This document shows positions 20,586 through 28,207 of a DNA stretch of 32,649 bases, piece by piece; the first letter of the stretch is position 1; each line of letters starts with the position of its first letter. Below the pieces are notes generated by a model. The model worked only from the letters and a program-made list of their open reading frames with translations. It did no database searches and had not been told where the DNA came from. Origin of the DNA: Candidatus Nanopelagicales bacterium. GTDB lineage: Bacteria; Actinomycetota; Actinomycetes; S36-B12; GCA-2699445. The DNA lies in assembly GCA_030700225.1 (NCBI GenBank), contig JAUYJT010000059.1, positions 1-32,649 of the forward strand, in the 5' to 3' direction. The position numbers were made by a program, and so were the translations under genes.

Positions 20586-22027
20586 TTGCTATGCGCTTTT
20601 TCTCACCCAGAGATGAGCGGGGGGTCGGGTTGATTCTCGTCGTAGGCATGACGGCCATGGTGTTGGTGCTGGTTGCTAGTGCGCTGATCCTGGCCCAGAG
20701 CGCACTTGAAAGGTCGCGGCACAGGTCCGACTTTGAGCTTTCGCTGGCCACAGCGGAGGACGGCATCGACACGACTCTGGCCAGACTGCAGGTGACCTAC
20801 GACAATGACAACGAGGACTTCCCGATCCCTGGGACGCAGTCGGGGACGACGTGCAGCCTGACTCAAGTGGAGCAGGAGTCGTTCGACACGGAAGCCGCCG
20901 AGAACACCTGGGCGCGGGCCGAGATCGCGGCGTTGGAAGAACAGGGGTGCATCCAAACCACTGATACGGGCCAGTACGTCGTGTTCAAGCCGGCTAGCGC
21001 CGCTTCCAGCCTCGGACGCGTCTACTCGCTTGGATGGTCCCCGAGCATCGACAGCCCGACCGCGGTCAGCCGCTTGGTGAAGGTGGAGTACCAGTTCTTG
21101 CCGTATTCGCCCACCCTCGCGGTTCTGACGCAAGGCAATCTCGAAATTGACTCCAGCGCCACCGTAACCACGGCAGGCGGCGCCGACCCGAGCCTGGCGG
21201 GCGCGCACGCCAACGGTCAGATCACGACTACGGGGAACCCGATCGTGGAGGGACTAGTCACAAGCACGGGCTCCTCTACGGCAACAAGCAACAACTTCAA
21301 CTCCAACCCAGGCGGCACTGTTCCACAGGCACCACGAGTCACCGTGCCGAGGATCAGCGCCCTGTCGTTCTACAAGCACGCCCGGGACCTTGACCCGGAC
21401 GCGACGGCGGAGGGGTCGTGGTACGACTTGTGCCCGGATGGCAGTGTGCGGCCCTATTCCGTCAACGGTCCGTGCGACGCGGCGACGTCCACATACTCAG
21501 GGGCGTGGGTACCCGAGTTCGACGCGGATGATCACATGTGGACAATTAGTAGCAACGCGAGGTCGGGGACGTACTTCGCCTTCGAGGCAGACGTCGAGCC
21601 GGGTGTGGGCAATGGCAGCTTCGACAACCTGACCGTAGTGGCATCAGCCGCGAACCCGAACAACTGCGCAACGAAGACCTACGGCAACATCACGTGGGAC
21701 CACTACGACATAGATTCGGCAGCATTCACCAACACCTTCATGTTCGCGGACTCTGACCTTCTGATCACGTCGAACTTCACCGCCGGCTCCAGCACAGGCA
21801 CGGGTGCGGACAGCGGGATGCTCGTGGCGGGGGATCAGATCGAGCTGGAGACGTCGAGCAACGTTGTGGTCGGAGCTGTGGTGGCGGCGGATCAGTGCGA
21901 CACCTCGGACCTCGTGGACTCGAACGTGATCAAGAACGTGACGATCAGGTTCGCCCCCACGGCGAAGTCGCCGTTCGCCAGCATCATCAACCAGAACCTG
22001 TGGCTTGAGTTCCCGGGGGCCGGGTGA
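20582..22027 (+). CDS. PilX/GspK-like minor pilin component
   Basis: A 481-residue protein. The short basic leader ends at Gly14 and the hydrophobic helix VGLILVVGMTAMVLVLVASALIL follows. No glutamate lies at +5, which also holds for GspK-type tip subunits. The outer part is large (about 440 residues), Ser/Thr/Gly-rich with many cysteines, for example LCPDG, NGPCDA, NNCATKT and ADQCDTS. It is related to the PilX N-terminal family in character, though I cannot confirm a domain by eye. The start is GTG 20582, overlapping the previous stop, with ATG 20591 as the alternative. Its final 38 bases are duplicated at 23112. Confidence 0.8.
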   Translation: MIAMRFFSPRDERGVGLILVVGMTAMVLVLVASALILAQSALERSRHRSDFELSLATAEDGIDTTLARLQVTYDNDNEDFPIPGTQSGTTCSLTQVEQESFDTEAAENTWARAEIAALEEQGCIQTTDTGQYVVFKPASAASSLGRVYSLGWSPSIDSPTAVSRLVKVEYQFLPYSPTLAVLTQGNLEIDSSATVTTAGGADPSLAGAHANGQITTTGNPIVEGLVTSTGSSTATSNNFNSNPGGTVPQAPRVTVPRISALSFYKHARDLDPDATAEGSWYDLCPDGSVRPYSVNGPCDAATSTYSGAWVPEFDADDHMWTISSNARSGTYFAFEADVEPGVGNGSFDNLTVVASAANPNNCATKTYGNITWDHYDIDSAAFTNTFMFADSDLLITSNFTAGSSTGTGADSGMLVAGDQIELETSSNVVVGAVVAADQCDTSDLVDSNVIKNVTIRFAPTAKSPFASIINQNLWLEFPGAG

Positions 22028-22060
22028 CCGCGCTGCTCGTCAGCGCCTGCGCGGTGCTGG
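21990..22060 (+). repeat. 71-bp direct repeat, left copy
   Basis: Positions 21990-22060 match 23112-23182 at 70 of 71 bases (C at 22052, G at 23174). This copy holds the last 38 bases of the PilX-like gene and the first 37 bases of a pilD reading frame (sharing the overlap), which then runs into unrelated sequence at 22061. It marks the left edge of the inserted toxin-antitoxin cassette. Confidence 0.95.
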
Positions 22061-22084
22061 CACGCCATTTTGCAACTGAGTTCC

Positions 22085-22118
22085 GGAGTACCAGCGGGAC
22101 TATCCCAACGGGTACTCC
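22085..22118 (+). repeat. Nested stem-loop at the left edge of the cassette
   Basis: GGAGTACC (22085-22092) pairs with GGTACTCC (22111-22118), and inside it GGGA (22096-22099) pairs with TCCC (22103-22106) over a three-base loop. It sits between the 71-bp repeat and the toxin-antitoxin promoter. No T-run follows. It could be a terminator-like or recombination structure. Confidence 0.5.
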
Positions 22119-22125
22119 ACAAGGA

Positions 22126-22160
22126 TAGACAACGAACTACGATTGTACGTATATTCGTAG
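22126..22160 (+). promoter_or_regulatory. Promoter with overlapping operator for the second toxin-antitoxin pair
   Basis: TAGACA (22126-22131) and TATATT (22150-22155) form a -35/-10 pair with an 18-base spacer. The -10 ends six bases before the ATG at 22162, so the transcript is probably leaderless. CTACGATT (22137-22144) and ATTCGTAG (22153-22160) are an inverted repeat with one mismatch overlapping the -10, a plausible site for autorepression by the antitoxin. Confidence 0.6.
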
Positions 22161-22161
22161 C

Positions 22162-22632
22162 ATGACTGCCAGAACGTTCCAGGCTACTGACCTCGCGCGG
22201 GACCATCGCACGGTCCTGGACCAGGCCCGTGAGAGCGAGGCGCTGATCCGAGACAAGGGTGGAACCACGCTCGCGATAGTCCTACTGGACGAACTTCGTG
22301 CGACTCGGGAGGTTTCCCGCTTGGCCCTTGAGCTGCTCCGGATCGAGGCGCTGCCCCAGTCAAGACGAGTCCCTACCTACCTCGGGGACTTGGCCTGGCT
22401 GACGTACCTGGACGAAGAGGAGTACGAGGAATTCGTCCAGGAGTTCCGCGACGCACTGTTCCTGGCGGCCAGTACCCACCACACGCAGATAGTGGACCAG
22501 CTCCTGTACTCCTGGAGAGCGACGGCCGAGATCAACTCCGATCCTGAACTGAGCTACCAGTTGCTCCACTCGGTAGACGACTACGACGACGAGGTCGGAC
22601 TGCTTCCTCTAAACCCAGAGATCGACGGCTAG
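22162..22632 (+). CDS. Antitoxin, probable Phd/YefM-like
   Basis: A 156-residue protein. The first 45 residues (TFQATDLARDHRTVLDQARES...IRDKGGTTLAIV) resemble the Phd/YefM fold, which begins with a 'do not integrate, set a default' type strand-helix and ends in a V-strand. The remaining two thirds are unusual: a long helical, acidic stretch (YLDEEEYEEFVQEFRDALF), and an Asp/Glu-rich C-terminus (SVDDYDDEVGLLP). Ordinary Phd proteins are nearer 75-90 residues, so this one has a fused extension, perhaps the toxin-binding part. The stop is four bases before the toxin GTG, the standard antitoxin-first order. Assignment rests on size, order and the N-terminal match. Confidence 0.65.
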   Translation: MTARTFQATDLARDHRTVLDQARESEALIRDKGGTTLAIVLLDELRATREVSRLALELLRIEALPQSRRVPTYLGDLAWLTYLDEEEYEEFVQEFRDALFLAASTHHTQIVDQLLYSWRATAEINSDPELSYQLLHSVDDYDDEVGLLPLNPEIDG

Positions 22633-22636
22633 AACG

Positions 22637-22996
22637 GTGGCACCCAGGAGGAAGCGTGCCTCCTCTCCCCGGAAGCCTCGTGTGAAGGACGACCAGTGGC
22701 GTATCCGGTTCGTCAGTTCCCGCGCCCTGAAGGAGTGGAACGCAGCCAAGGACCGGGAACCAGGGATCATGGAGTCCGTAGAACAACTCCTGCGTCACAA
22801 TCCCAGAGATCGCTCGGTGAACTCCCGGCGTCTTGGGCCTCTGGCTCATAGGACAATCTCGTTCCATGGCAAGCGATTCAAGATCTGGCAGTACGAGATG
22901 ACGTCGGGAGGAAGGATCTGGTACCTCGTGGATGATGACACGATCGTCGTCATCGTCACCAGTGTGTCCCTGTCGCACCCTCGGAAGACAGACTGA
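22637..22996 (+). CDS. Toxin, probable RelE/ParE superfamily
   Basis: A 119-residue basic protein. After a positively charged tail (PRRKRASSPRKPRVK) it reads RIRFVSSRALKEWNAAK, a helical middle (GIMESVEQLLRHNPRDRSVNSRRLGPL), and a beta-sheet end with FHGKRFKIWQYEMTSGGRIWYLVDDDTIVVIVTSVSLSH. The helix-then-strand order and the closing R-x-WY...D...I-V-V-I strands match the RelE/ParE toxin fold. Members cut mRNA on the ribosome or inhibit gyrase; the catalytic type cannot be settled by eye. GTG 22637 follows the antitoxin stop by four bases and has only a weak ribosome-binding site, so translational coupling is likely. Confidence 0.65.
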   Translation: MAPRRKRASSPRKPRVKDDQWRIRFVSSRALKEWNAAKDREPGIMESVEQLLRHNPRDRSVNSRRLGPLAHRTISFHGKRFKIWQYEMTSGGRIWYLVDDDTIVVIVTSVSLSHPRKTD

Positions 22997-23111
22997 CCTT
23001 TGCCTCAGTTCGCTAGAAGGTGATTGGAGTTGGTTCTCACGGAAACAGTCTGGGTGGGTCCCGGGGTCGTAGGCCAACGGCGTCCGGAACTTGTAGCCCT
23101 ATTCGTCCTCG

Positions 23112-23182
23112 ACCAGAACCTGTGGCTTGAGTTCCCGGGGGCCGGGTGACCGCGCTGCTCGTCAGCGCCTGCGGGGTGCTGG
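23112..23182 (+). repeat. 71-bp direct repeat, right copy
   Basis: The second copy of 21990-22060, one base different. It carries a 38-base relic of the PilX-like gene end followed in frame by the genuine pilD start (GTG 23146). Bases upstream of 23112 show no similarity to the real PilX-like gene, so the duplication is sharply bounded on this side. Confidence 0.95.
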
Positions 23183-23928
23183 GGTTGATCGTTGGGTCAT
23201 TCCTGAACGTGGTCATCTGGCGCGTGCCGCGCGGTGAGAGCGTCGTTTCTCCCGGTTCGGCATGCCCGGCGTGCGGGCACGCCATCCGGGCCTGGGACAA
23301 CATTCCAGTGCTGTCGTGGCTGGTTCTGCAGGGACGCTGCCGGGACTGTGGTGCCTCGATCTCACCGCGCTACCCGCTGGTCGAACTGGGTACTGGGTTG
23401 CTGTTCGCGGCCATGGCGTGGCAGTTCGGATTCTCCTGGGCACTGCCAGCCTTCCTCTACTTCGCGGGGATCGCGGTATCCCTGTCGCTGATCGACCTGG
23501 ACACGAAGCGATTGCCGAATGTCATCGTCCTGCCGTCGTACGCGGTCGCAGCGGCTCTGCTACTGGTTCCGGCCCTGGCGTACGGGGCCTGGACCCAGTA
23601 CTTGTACGCCTTGGCCGGGGCCGTCGCGCTGTTCGCGTTCTACTTCGTCCTGGCCTGGATCTACCCGGCAGGCATGGGCTTCGGTGATGTGAAGCTCGCG
23701 GGGGTAGTCGGGCTGTATCTCGGATGGCTCGGCTGGGCGCCACTCATCGTCGGTGCGTTTCTGGGGTTCTTGCTCGGGGCGGTCGTCGGTGTCATCCTCA
23801 TCGCCGCGAGGCGCGCTGGCCGCAAGACCGGGATCCCGTTCGGGCCTTTCATGCTCCTTGGCGCACTCATCGCCGTCTTCGCGGGAGACCCTCTCGCCGA
23901 CGTCTACCTGAACCTCGTCGGCATCTGA
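23146..23928 (+). CDS. pilD: Prepilin peptidase / N-methyltransferase
   Basis: A 260-residue polytopic membrane protease that cuts prepilin leaders after Gly and methylates the new N-terminus. It opens with GLIVGSFLNVVIWRVPRGESVVSPGSACPACGHAI, giving a CxxC pair at 40/43 and a second at 65/68 in the methyltransferase loop. The aspartates are at 117 (SLIDLDTKRLPN) and 181 (GMGFGDVKLAG). About eight hydrophobic segments fit the family. GTG 23146 lies inside the PilX-like gene's TGA in the duplicated copy, so in the ancestral state the two genes overlapped by four bases (GTGA). It would process the major and minor pilins upstream. Confidence 0.95.
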   Translation: MTALLVSACGVLGLIVGSFLNVVIWRVPRGESVVSPGSACPACGHAIRAWDNIPVLSWLVLQGRCRDCGASISPRYPLVELGTGLLFAAMAWQFGFSWALPAFLYFAGIAVSLSLIDLDTKRLPNVIVLPSYAVAAALLLVPALAYGAWTQYLYALAGAVALFAFYFVLAWIYPAGMGFGDVKLAGVVGLYLGWLGWAPLIVGAFLGFLLGAVVGVILIAARRAGRKTGIPFGPFMLLGALIAVFAGDPLADVYLNLVGI

Positions 23929-24382
23929 GTATCCTCGCCCTCGACGCTCGCTGTTTCGGGTGAACATGGCAAACCGGGCCCCGGTTAGCGCATCATGGAA
24001 GTGCACCACCATGGTGGTGTCACCCCTCCCCGCCGTCCGACCCACGTGGTCGCACTGGCGGGGCCGACTTTACGGCTGCTCCGGACAAACGCGAATGTTT
24101 GGGTACAGACGCGACCGTTGCAACGGGTGTCTCTTTGCGGAACGGGTGCCTTTGTCGGGAACGGCCGCTTCTGCGGGGCGGCAGGGTGGGGGTGTGGGGC
24201 GGGAGGAGCGGGCATGTTCCGTCCCAGGCCCGCTCTAGCTGGCCCTCCGCCCGTGGCGACGTGAGACTTCCGGGCACTTGAAGATCCGACACGCTGGGGC
24301 ATTAGGGGCGAATCTCGCACGTTTGCCGCCAGATATCAGCATGCTGTCCCCTAGGGGTTCCCGCGAAGGCGAGAGGACGGCG
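23929..24382 (+). promoter_or_regulatory. Gene-free leader between pilD and pilM
   Basis: About 450 bases with no believable gene; the open frames here are low-complexity. Notable structures are AACCGGG-C-CCCGGTT (about 23972-23986), a perfect 16-bp palindrome CACCACCATGGTGGTG (24004-24019), and three 19-bp imperfect tandem repeats starting AACGG (24122-24140, 24141-24159, 24160-24178). The pilM promoter is presumably here. Confidence 0.4.
24122..24178 (+). repeat. Three 19-bp imperfect tandem repeats
   Basis: Units AACGGGTGTCTCTTTGCGG, AACGGGTGCCTTTGTCGGG and AACGGCCGCTTCTGCGGGG lie end to end at 24122-24178. All begin AACGG and end in a G-run preceded by a T-rich middle. They are in the pilM leader and could be repeated regulator sites; the repeat length is below two helical turns. 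Confidence 0.55.
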
Positions 24383-25468
24383 ATGCCGCGCGATTCCACG
24401 ACCATTGGTCTGGACATCGCCACGTCCTGCGTGCGCGCCGCCGAGATCTCGCGCAAGGGCGGGACGCTGAGGCTCAGACGCTTCGGGCAGGTCCCGTTGC
24501 CGATCGGCGCGGTACACGACGGTGAGGTCCACGACCCGCAGACCGTAGGCCAAGCGATCTCGCGCCTGTGGAAGGCGGGCCGGTTCTCAAGCAAGCGGGT
24601 CTCGATCGGCGTCGCCAACCAGAGAGTGGTCGTGCGTCACCTGGAGATACCGTGGACGCGCCCCGCTGACCGCAAGACCAGCCTGCCGCTGATGGTGGCC
24701 GACCAGATCCCGATGCCGGTTGACGAAGCCATCATGGACTTCGTGCCGCTGGGATGGGAGACCACAGCCGAGGGCTCGCGGATGTCCAAGGGGCTGCTCG
24801 TCGCCGCTGACGAGAACATGGTCATGCAAGTCGTCAAGGCCGCTCAGACGGCGGGGCTGTGGGTTCGGGACGTGGACCTGTCGCCCTTCGCGGTTGTGCG
24901 CGCACTGTGCCACGCCGATCCGCTCGGTCTGCGAAGCGACGCCGAGGCGATAGTCGACATCGGTGCGTCGACCACCGTGATCGCGATCCACGCCAACGGA
25001 ATTCCTCACTTCGTGCGGATCCTGACCATTGGCGGGCAGGACGTCACCGACCGGCTGAGGTCAGAGCTCGGTGTGAACCTCGCGACCGCGGAGCAGCTTA
25101 AGCGGGACACCCGCCTGGTCTCGGGATCGCCCGCGGGATCGCCTGCGGGGGGGAAGGGCAGTTTCGATCCAGCCCGCGTCATAGGCGACGTCGTTGGCAC
25201 GCTCGTCGAAGAGATCCGGGGGTCCTTGGACTACTACCTGGCGACTTCCTCCGGGGCCCGTCTGTCGCGAGTTGTGCTCACCGGCGGGGGTTCCCTAGCG
25301 CCGGGGTTCGCCGAACGTCTGCGCGACGCCATTCACACTCCTGTGGAGCGCGGAGTCGCTGTGGCGGCCCTGGGCGTCGGCGAGACAGGGCTGAGTCAGG
25401 ATCATCTCAACTTCGTTGACGCTATGTCAGCGGTCTGTGTCGGCCTAGCCATCGGGAGTAGAACATGA
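24383..25468 (+). CDS. pilM: Type IV pilus assembly protein PilM
   Basis: A 361-residue actin-fold cytoplasmic protein that binds the PilN tail and links the motor to the alignment complex. It begins TTIGLDIATSCVRAAEISRKG, the phosphate-1 motif of the FtsA/PilM ATPase fold. It continues with EAIVDIGASTTVIAIHANG (phosphate-2) and ends with VLTGGGSLAPGFAERL (adenosine motif). The start at ATG 24383 follows a GAGAGGA site and is preferred over the in-frame ATG at 24278, since the added 35 residues are not family-like. A short SGSPAGSPAGG linker is inserted around 251-261. It overlaps pilN (ATGA at 25465). Confidence 0.93.
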   Translation: MPRDSTTIGLDIATSCVRAAEISRKGGTLRLRRFGQVPLPIGAVHDGEVHDPQTVGQAISRLWKAGRFSSKRVSIGVANQRVVVRHLEIPWTRPADRKTSLPLMVADQIPMPVDEAIMDFVPLGWETTAEGSRMSKGLLVAADENMVMQVVKAAQTAGLWVRDVDLSPFAVVRALCHADPLGLRSDAEAIVDIGASTTVIAIHANGIPHFVRILTIGGQDVTDRLRSELGVNLATAEQLKRDTRLVSGSPAGSPAGGKGSFDPARVIGDVVGTLVEEIRGSLDYYLATSSGARLSRVVLTGGGSLAPGFAERLRDAIHTPVERGVAVAALGVGETGLSQDHLNFVDAMSAVCVGLAIGSRT

Positions 25469-26283
25469 GTGCTTCGGGTGGGGTGTTGAGCCGACTGAGG
25501 CGCCGGGAACGAGATCCGAGCGAGTTCGACGAGCGACCGATCCCGGGGTACGTACGGGTCAACCTGTTGCCTCCCCAGGTGATCATGCTGGCGAAGGTCC
25601 GCAGGGCCCGGCGGATCGCGGCATCGATGGTGGCGGCTGCCGTCGCGATCAACGCGGGGCTGTGGGTCCTGGCGGAGATGGACGCTATCAACGCCGGACA
25701 GGAGCTGTCCCAAGCCGAATCCGAAACCGCCCAACTCAACATGCAGATGGCTCAGTACTCGCAGGTTCCGAAGGTGTTCGCGGCGGCCGACCTGGCCCAG
25801 CAATCACTGGCCGCCGCCATGGGCAGGGAAGTTCGCTGGGCGTTCCTACTGAACCAGCTGTCCTTCTCAACCCCGCCAGGTGTGACACTGAATTCGATCA
25901 CCGGGCAAGCGTTCGAGGCGGCGGATTCTGACGGATCTGAGGGAAGCCCTGAGACACCGGCCAATCCGGCTCTGCCTGTGATCTCGAATGTGGGATCGAT
26001 GACATTCGACGGCACCGCGATCTCCTTCGACAGCGTGGCGTCATGGCTGGACAGCCTGGAGAAGATCAAGGACTACACCTACCCGTTCTTGACAAACGCC
26101 ACGGCCAGCGAAACAGGCGTCGACTTCAACTCCACGGCGCGGCTGACGGATCTGGCCCTTTCCGGCAGGTACTCCACGAAGCCGGGAACCGGCACTACGC
26201 CCGGTACTCAGCCTTCCCCGGCGCCCCAGGCTTCGCCGACACCGGCTCCGACCGAGCCGCTTCCGGAAGCGGAGGGTCGCTGA
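25465..26283 (+). CDS. pilN: Type IV pilus assembly protein PilN
   Basis: A 272-residue bitopic protein. The cytoplasmic N-terminus contains RVNLLP (31-36), the PilM-binding motif of the family. A transmembrane helix (about 51-70) and a periplasm-side coiled segment (QELSQAESETAQLNMQMAQYSQ) follow. The extracellular core carries the PilN-type ferredoxin-like fold. The final 40 residues are a Pro/Thr/Ala-rich tail (GTTPGTQPSPAPQASPTPAP...), not typical of Gram-negative PilN. ATG 25465 overlaps the pilM stop, and pilO starts two bases after the stop, so the three genes form a co-translated set. Confidence 0.9.
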   Translation: MSASGGVLSRLRRRERDPSEFDERPIPGYVRVNLLPPQVIMLAKVRRARRIAASMVAAAVAINAGLWVLAEMDAINAGQELSQAESETAQLNMQMAQYSQVPKVFAAADLAQQSLAAAMGREVRWAFLLNQLSFSTPPGVTLNSITGQAFEAADSDGSEGSPETPANPALPVISNVGSMTFDGTAISFDSVASWLDSLEKIKDYTYPFLTNATASETGVDFNSTARLTDLALSGRYSTKPGTGTTPGTQPSPAPQASPTPAPTEPLPEAEGR

Positions 26284-26284
26284 C

Positions 26285-26992
26285 ATGGCTGCGAACCGGC
26301 GATGGCTGCTCGGCGGAGCTGGAGTCGCGATTGTCGTCTTCCTGATCCTGTTCTTGCTGCTGGTAGCCCCGGCGCGGCACCGGGCGAACGCGCTCCATGA
26401 CGATGCCCTAGCCGCGCAGGACGCGAACGTGGCGGCGGCGGCGCGGCTGGATCAGCTAAAGCGGCAGGCGTCCGAAGTGCCCGCGAAGCTCGCGGAAATC
26501 CAGGCGATCCAGCTCAAACTCCCGGCGAGCCTGCAACTTCCGCAACTCGTCCGCGCTATTACCGCTGCCGCCGGACGCTCCGGTGTCACGCTGAAGTCGA
26601 TCACTCCGGCGGAACCATCACCGGCCAAGGAGACGACGACCACAGCTGGCAGCGCGGACCTTGTGACGGTGCCGCTGGGTATCACGGCGAACGGATCTTA
26701 CGCGGCCATCAAGTCGTTCGTATCGGCACTGGAGGACATGGAGCGCGCGTTCTTCATCAAGTCCATTACGGTGTCGAGCGCGGGCTCGACGGGCACTGCG
26801 ACTGAGTCGGACACCGCCACTGAGAGCGACGTCTTCGGCGAGCTCTCGGTGGAGCTATCGGGTGCGGTCTTCGCACTACCCGACAAGACGCTGGCTGACG
26901 CCCTCGCCTCTCCCACGCCGACCCCGGCCCCTCCAGCACCAACATCCTCCGCCGCCCCGTCTCCCTCGCCGTCCGCCGCCCCGTCTCCATAG
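26285..26992 (+). CDS. pilO: Type IV pilus assembly protein PilO
   Basis: A 235-residue bitopic protein and partner of PilN. It has a transmembrane helix (about 7-28), a coiled-coil-like region (ANALHDDALAAQDANVAAAARLDQLKRQASEV), then the PilO fold with LVRAITAAAGRSGVTLKSI and SYAAIKSFVSALEDMERAFFIKSITVSS. Like PilN, it ends in a Pro/Ala/Ser tail of about 25 residues. It follows pilN after one base. No pilP or pilQ follows; instead aroC comes 36 bases later, matching an organism with no outer-membrane secretin. Confidence 0.9.
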   Translation: MAANRRWLLGGAGVAIVVFLILFLLLVAPARHRANALHDDALAAQDANVAAAARLDQLKRQASEVPAKLAEIQAIQLKLPASLQLPQLVRAITAAAGRSGVTLKSITPAEPSPAKETTTTAGSADLVTVPLGITANGSYAAIKSFVSALEDMERAFFIKSITVSSAGSTGTATESDTATESDVFGELSVELSGAVFALPDKTLADALASPTPTPAPPAPTSSAAPSPSPSAAPSP

Positions 26993-27028
26993 GCGGCTCC
27001 GGCAGCTCACGGATGCGAGAATGTGCAC

Positions 27029-28207
27029 ATGTTGCGTTGGTTGACTGCCGGTGAATCGCACGGCCCGGCCCTAGTGGCGATACTCGAGGGTCTTCCCGCG
27101 GGTGTGGAGATTACGACCTCGGATGTCGCGGCGGACCTAGGTCGGCGTCGGTTAGGTGCCGGTCGCGGCGCGCGGATGGGTTTCGAGGCCGACGAGGTGG
27201 AGTTCCTCGGCGGCGTCCGCCACGGTCGAACGATCGGCGCTCCCATCGCCATCCGTGTGGGGAATTCGGAGTGGCCCAAGTGGGAAGCCGTGATGGCTGC
27301 CGACCCGGTGGCCGAGGCGGATCTGGCGTCGAAAGCGCGCAACGCACCGCTTACCCGGCCCAGGCCCGGACACGCTGACCTGGCGGGTGTTCAGAAGTAC
27401 GGGTTCGACGACATCCGTCCGGTTCTTGAGAGGGCGAGCGCCCGCGAGACAGCGGCGCGCGTGGCGCTTGGCGCGGCGGCTCGGGCGTTTCTGTCGCAGG
27501 CGCTGGACACGGAGATCCTCAGCCACGTCGTTGGCATCGGTTCCGCCTCCTCGACCGGGTCTGGTGTGCCTGGCCCGCAGGACGTCGCAGCTCTGGATGC
27601 CGACCCCGTCCGGTGCTTCGACCCCGAGGCGAGCGCGGCCATGCAGTCGGTAATCGCCAAGGCCCACAGTGACGGCGACACGTGCGGCGGCGTTGTCGAG
27701 GTCCTCGCCTACGGTGTTCCGCCCGGGCTTGGCTCCTACAGCCACTGGGACCGTCGGCTTGGTGCTCGCCTGTCGGGTGCTTTGGCTGGCATTCAGGCCA
27801 TCAAGGGCGTGGAGATCGGTGACGGGTTCGAGTTGGCAAGAACTCCAGGGTCGAAGGCGCAGGACGAGATCGTGATCATCGACGGGAAGGTCCGCCGCAC
27901 TTCGGAGCACAGCGGCGGCATCGAGGGTGGAATCAGCACAGGGGACACGCTGAGGCTTCGCGCGGCCATGAAGCCGATCTCTACGATCCCTCGGGCGCTG
28001 CGGACGATCGACATCAATACCGGGGAGCCGGCCGAGGCGATCCACCAAAGGTCGGACGTGTGCGCGGTCCCGGCTGCCGGAGTCGTCGCGGAGGCGATGG
28101 TCGCTCTGGTCCTGGCGGATGCCGCCCTGGAGAAGTTCGGCGGCGACTCGGTTGGGGAGACGAGGCGCAACTTCCAGTCGTACCTCTCTCAGATCCGGGT
28201 GCGCTGA
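27029..28207 (+). CDS. aroC: Chorismate synthase
   Basis: A 392-residue FMN-dependent enzyme making chorismate from EPSP. The start at ATG 27029 gives [25 protein letters not shown], exactly the family N-terminus; an upstream in-frame GTG at 27023 adds two residues. Further signatures are the basic [13 protein letters not shown] segment, [40 protein letters not shown], and the GGGIEGGIS-like segment ([25 protein letters not shown]) near the active site. Its stop overlaps the aroK-aroB fusion (TGATG, 28205-28209). Confidence 0.97.
   Translation: MLRWLTAGESHGPALVAILEGLPAGVEITTSDVAADLGRRRLGAGRGARMGFEADEVEFLGGVRHGRTIGAPIAIRVGNSEWPKWEAVMAADPVAEADLASKARNAPLTRPRPGHADLAGVQKYGFDDIRPVLERASARETAARVALGAAARAFLSQALDTEILSHVVGIGSASSTGSGVPGPQDVAALDADPVRCFDPEASAAMQSVIAKAHSDGDTCGGVVEVLAYGVPPGLGSYSHWDRRLGARLSGALAGIQAIKGVEIGDGFELARTPGSKAQDEIVIIDGKVRRTSEHSGGIEGGISTGDTLRLRAAMKPISTIPRALRTIDINTGEPAEAIHQRSDVCAVPAAGVVAEAMVALVLADAALEKFGGDSVGETRRNFQSYLSQIRVR

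Noticed and set aside
24122-24178. CRISPR array
   Set aside because: Three abutting 19-bp imperfect units have no spacers and no cas genes nearby.
23995-24264. An open frame between pilD and pilM encoding a His/Gly/Arg-rich peptide
   Set aside because: Its composition follows the palindrome and tandem repeats rather than protein-coding bias, and it has no ribosome-binding site.
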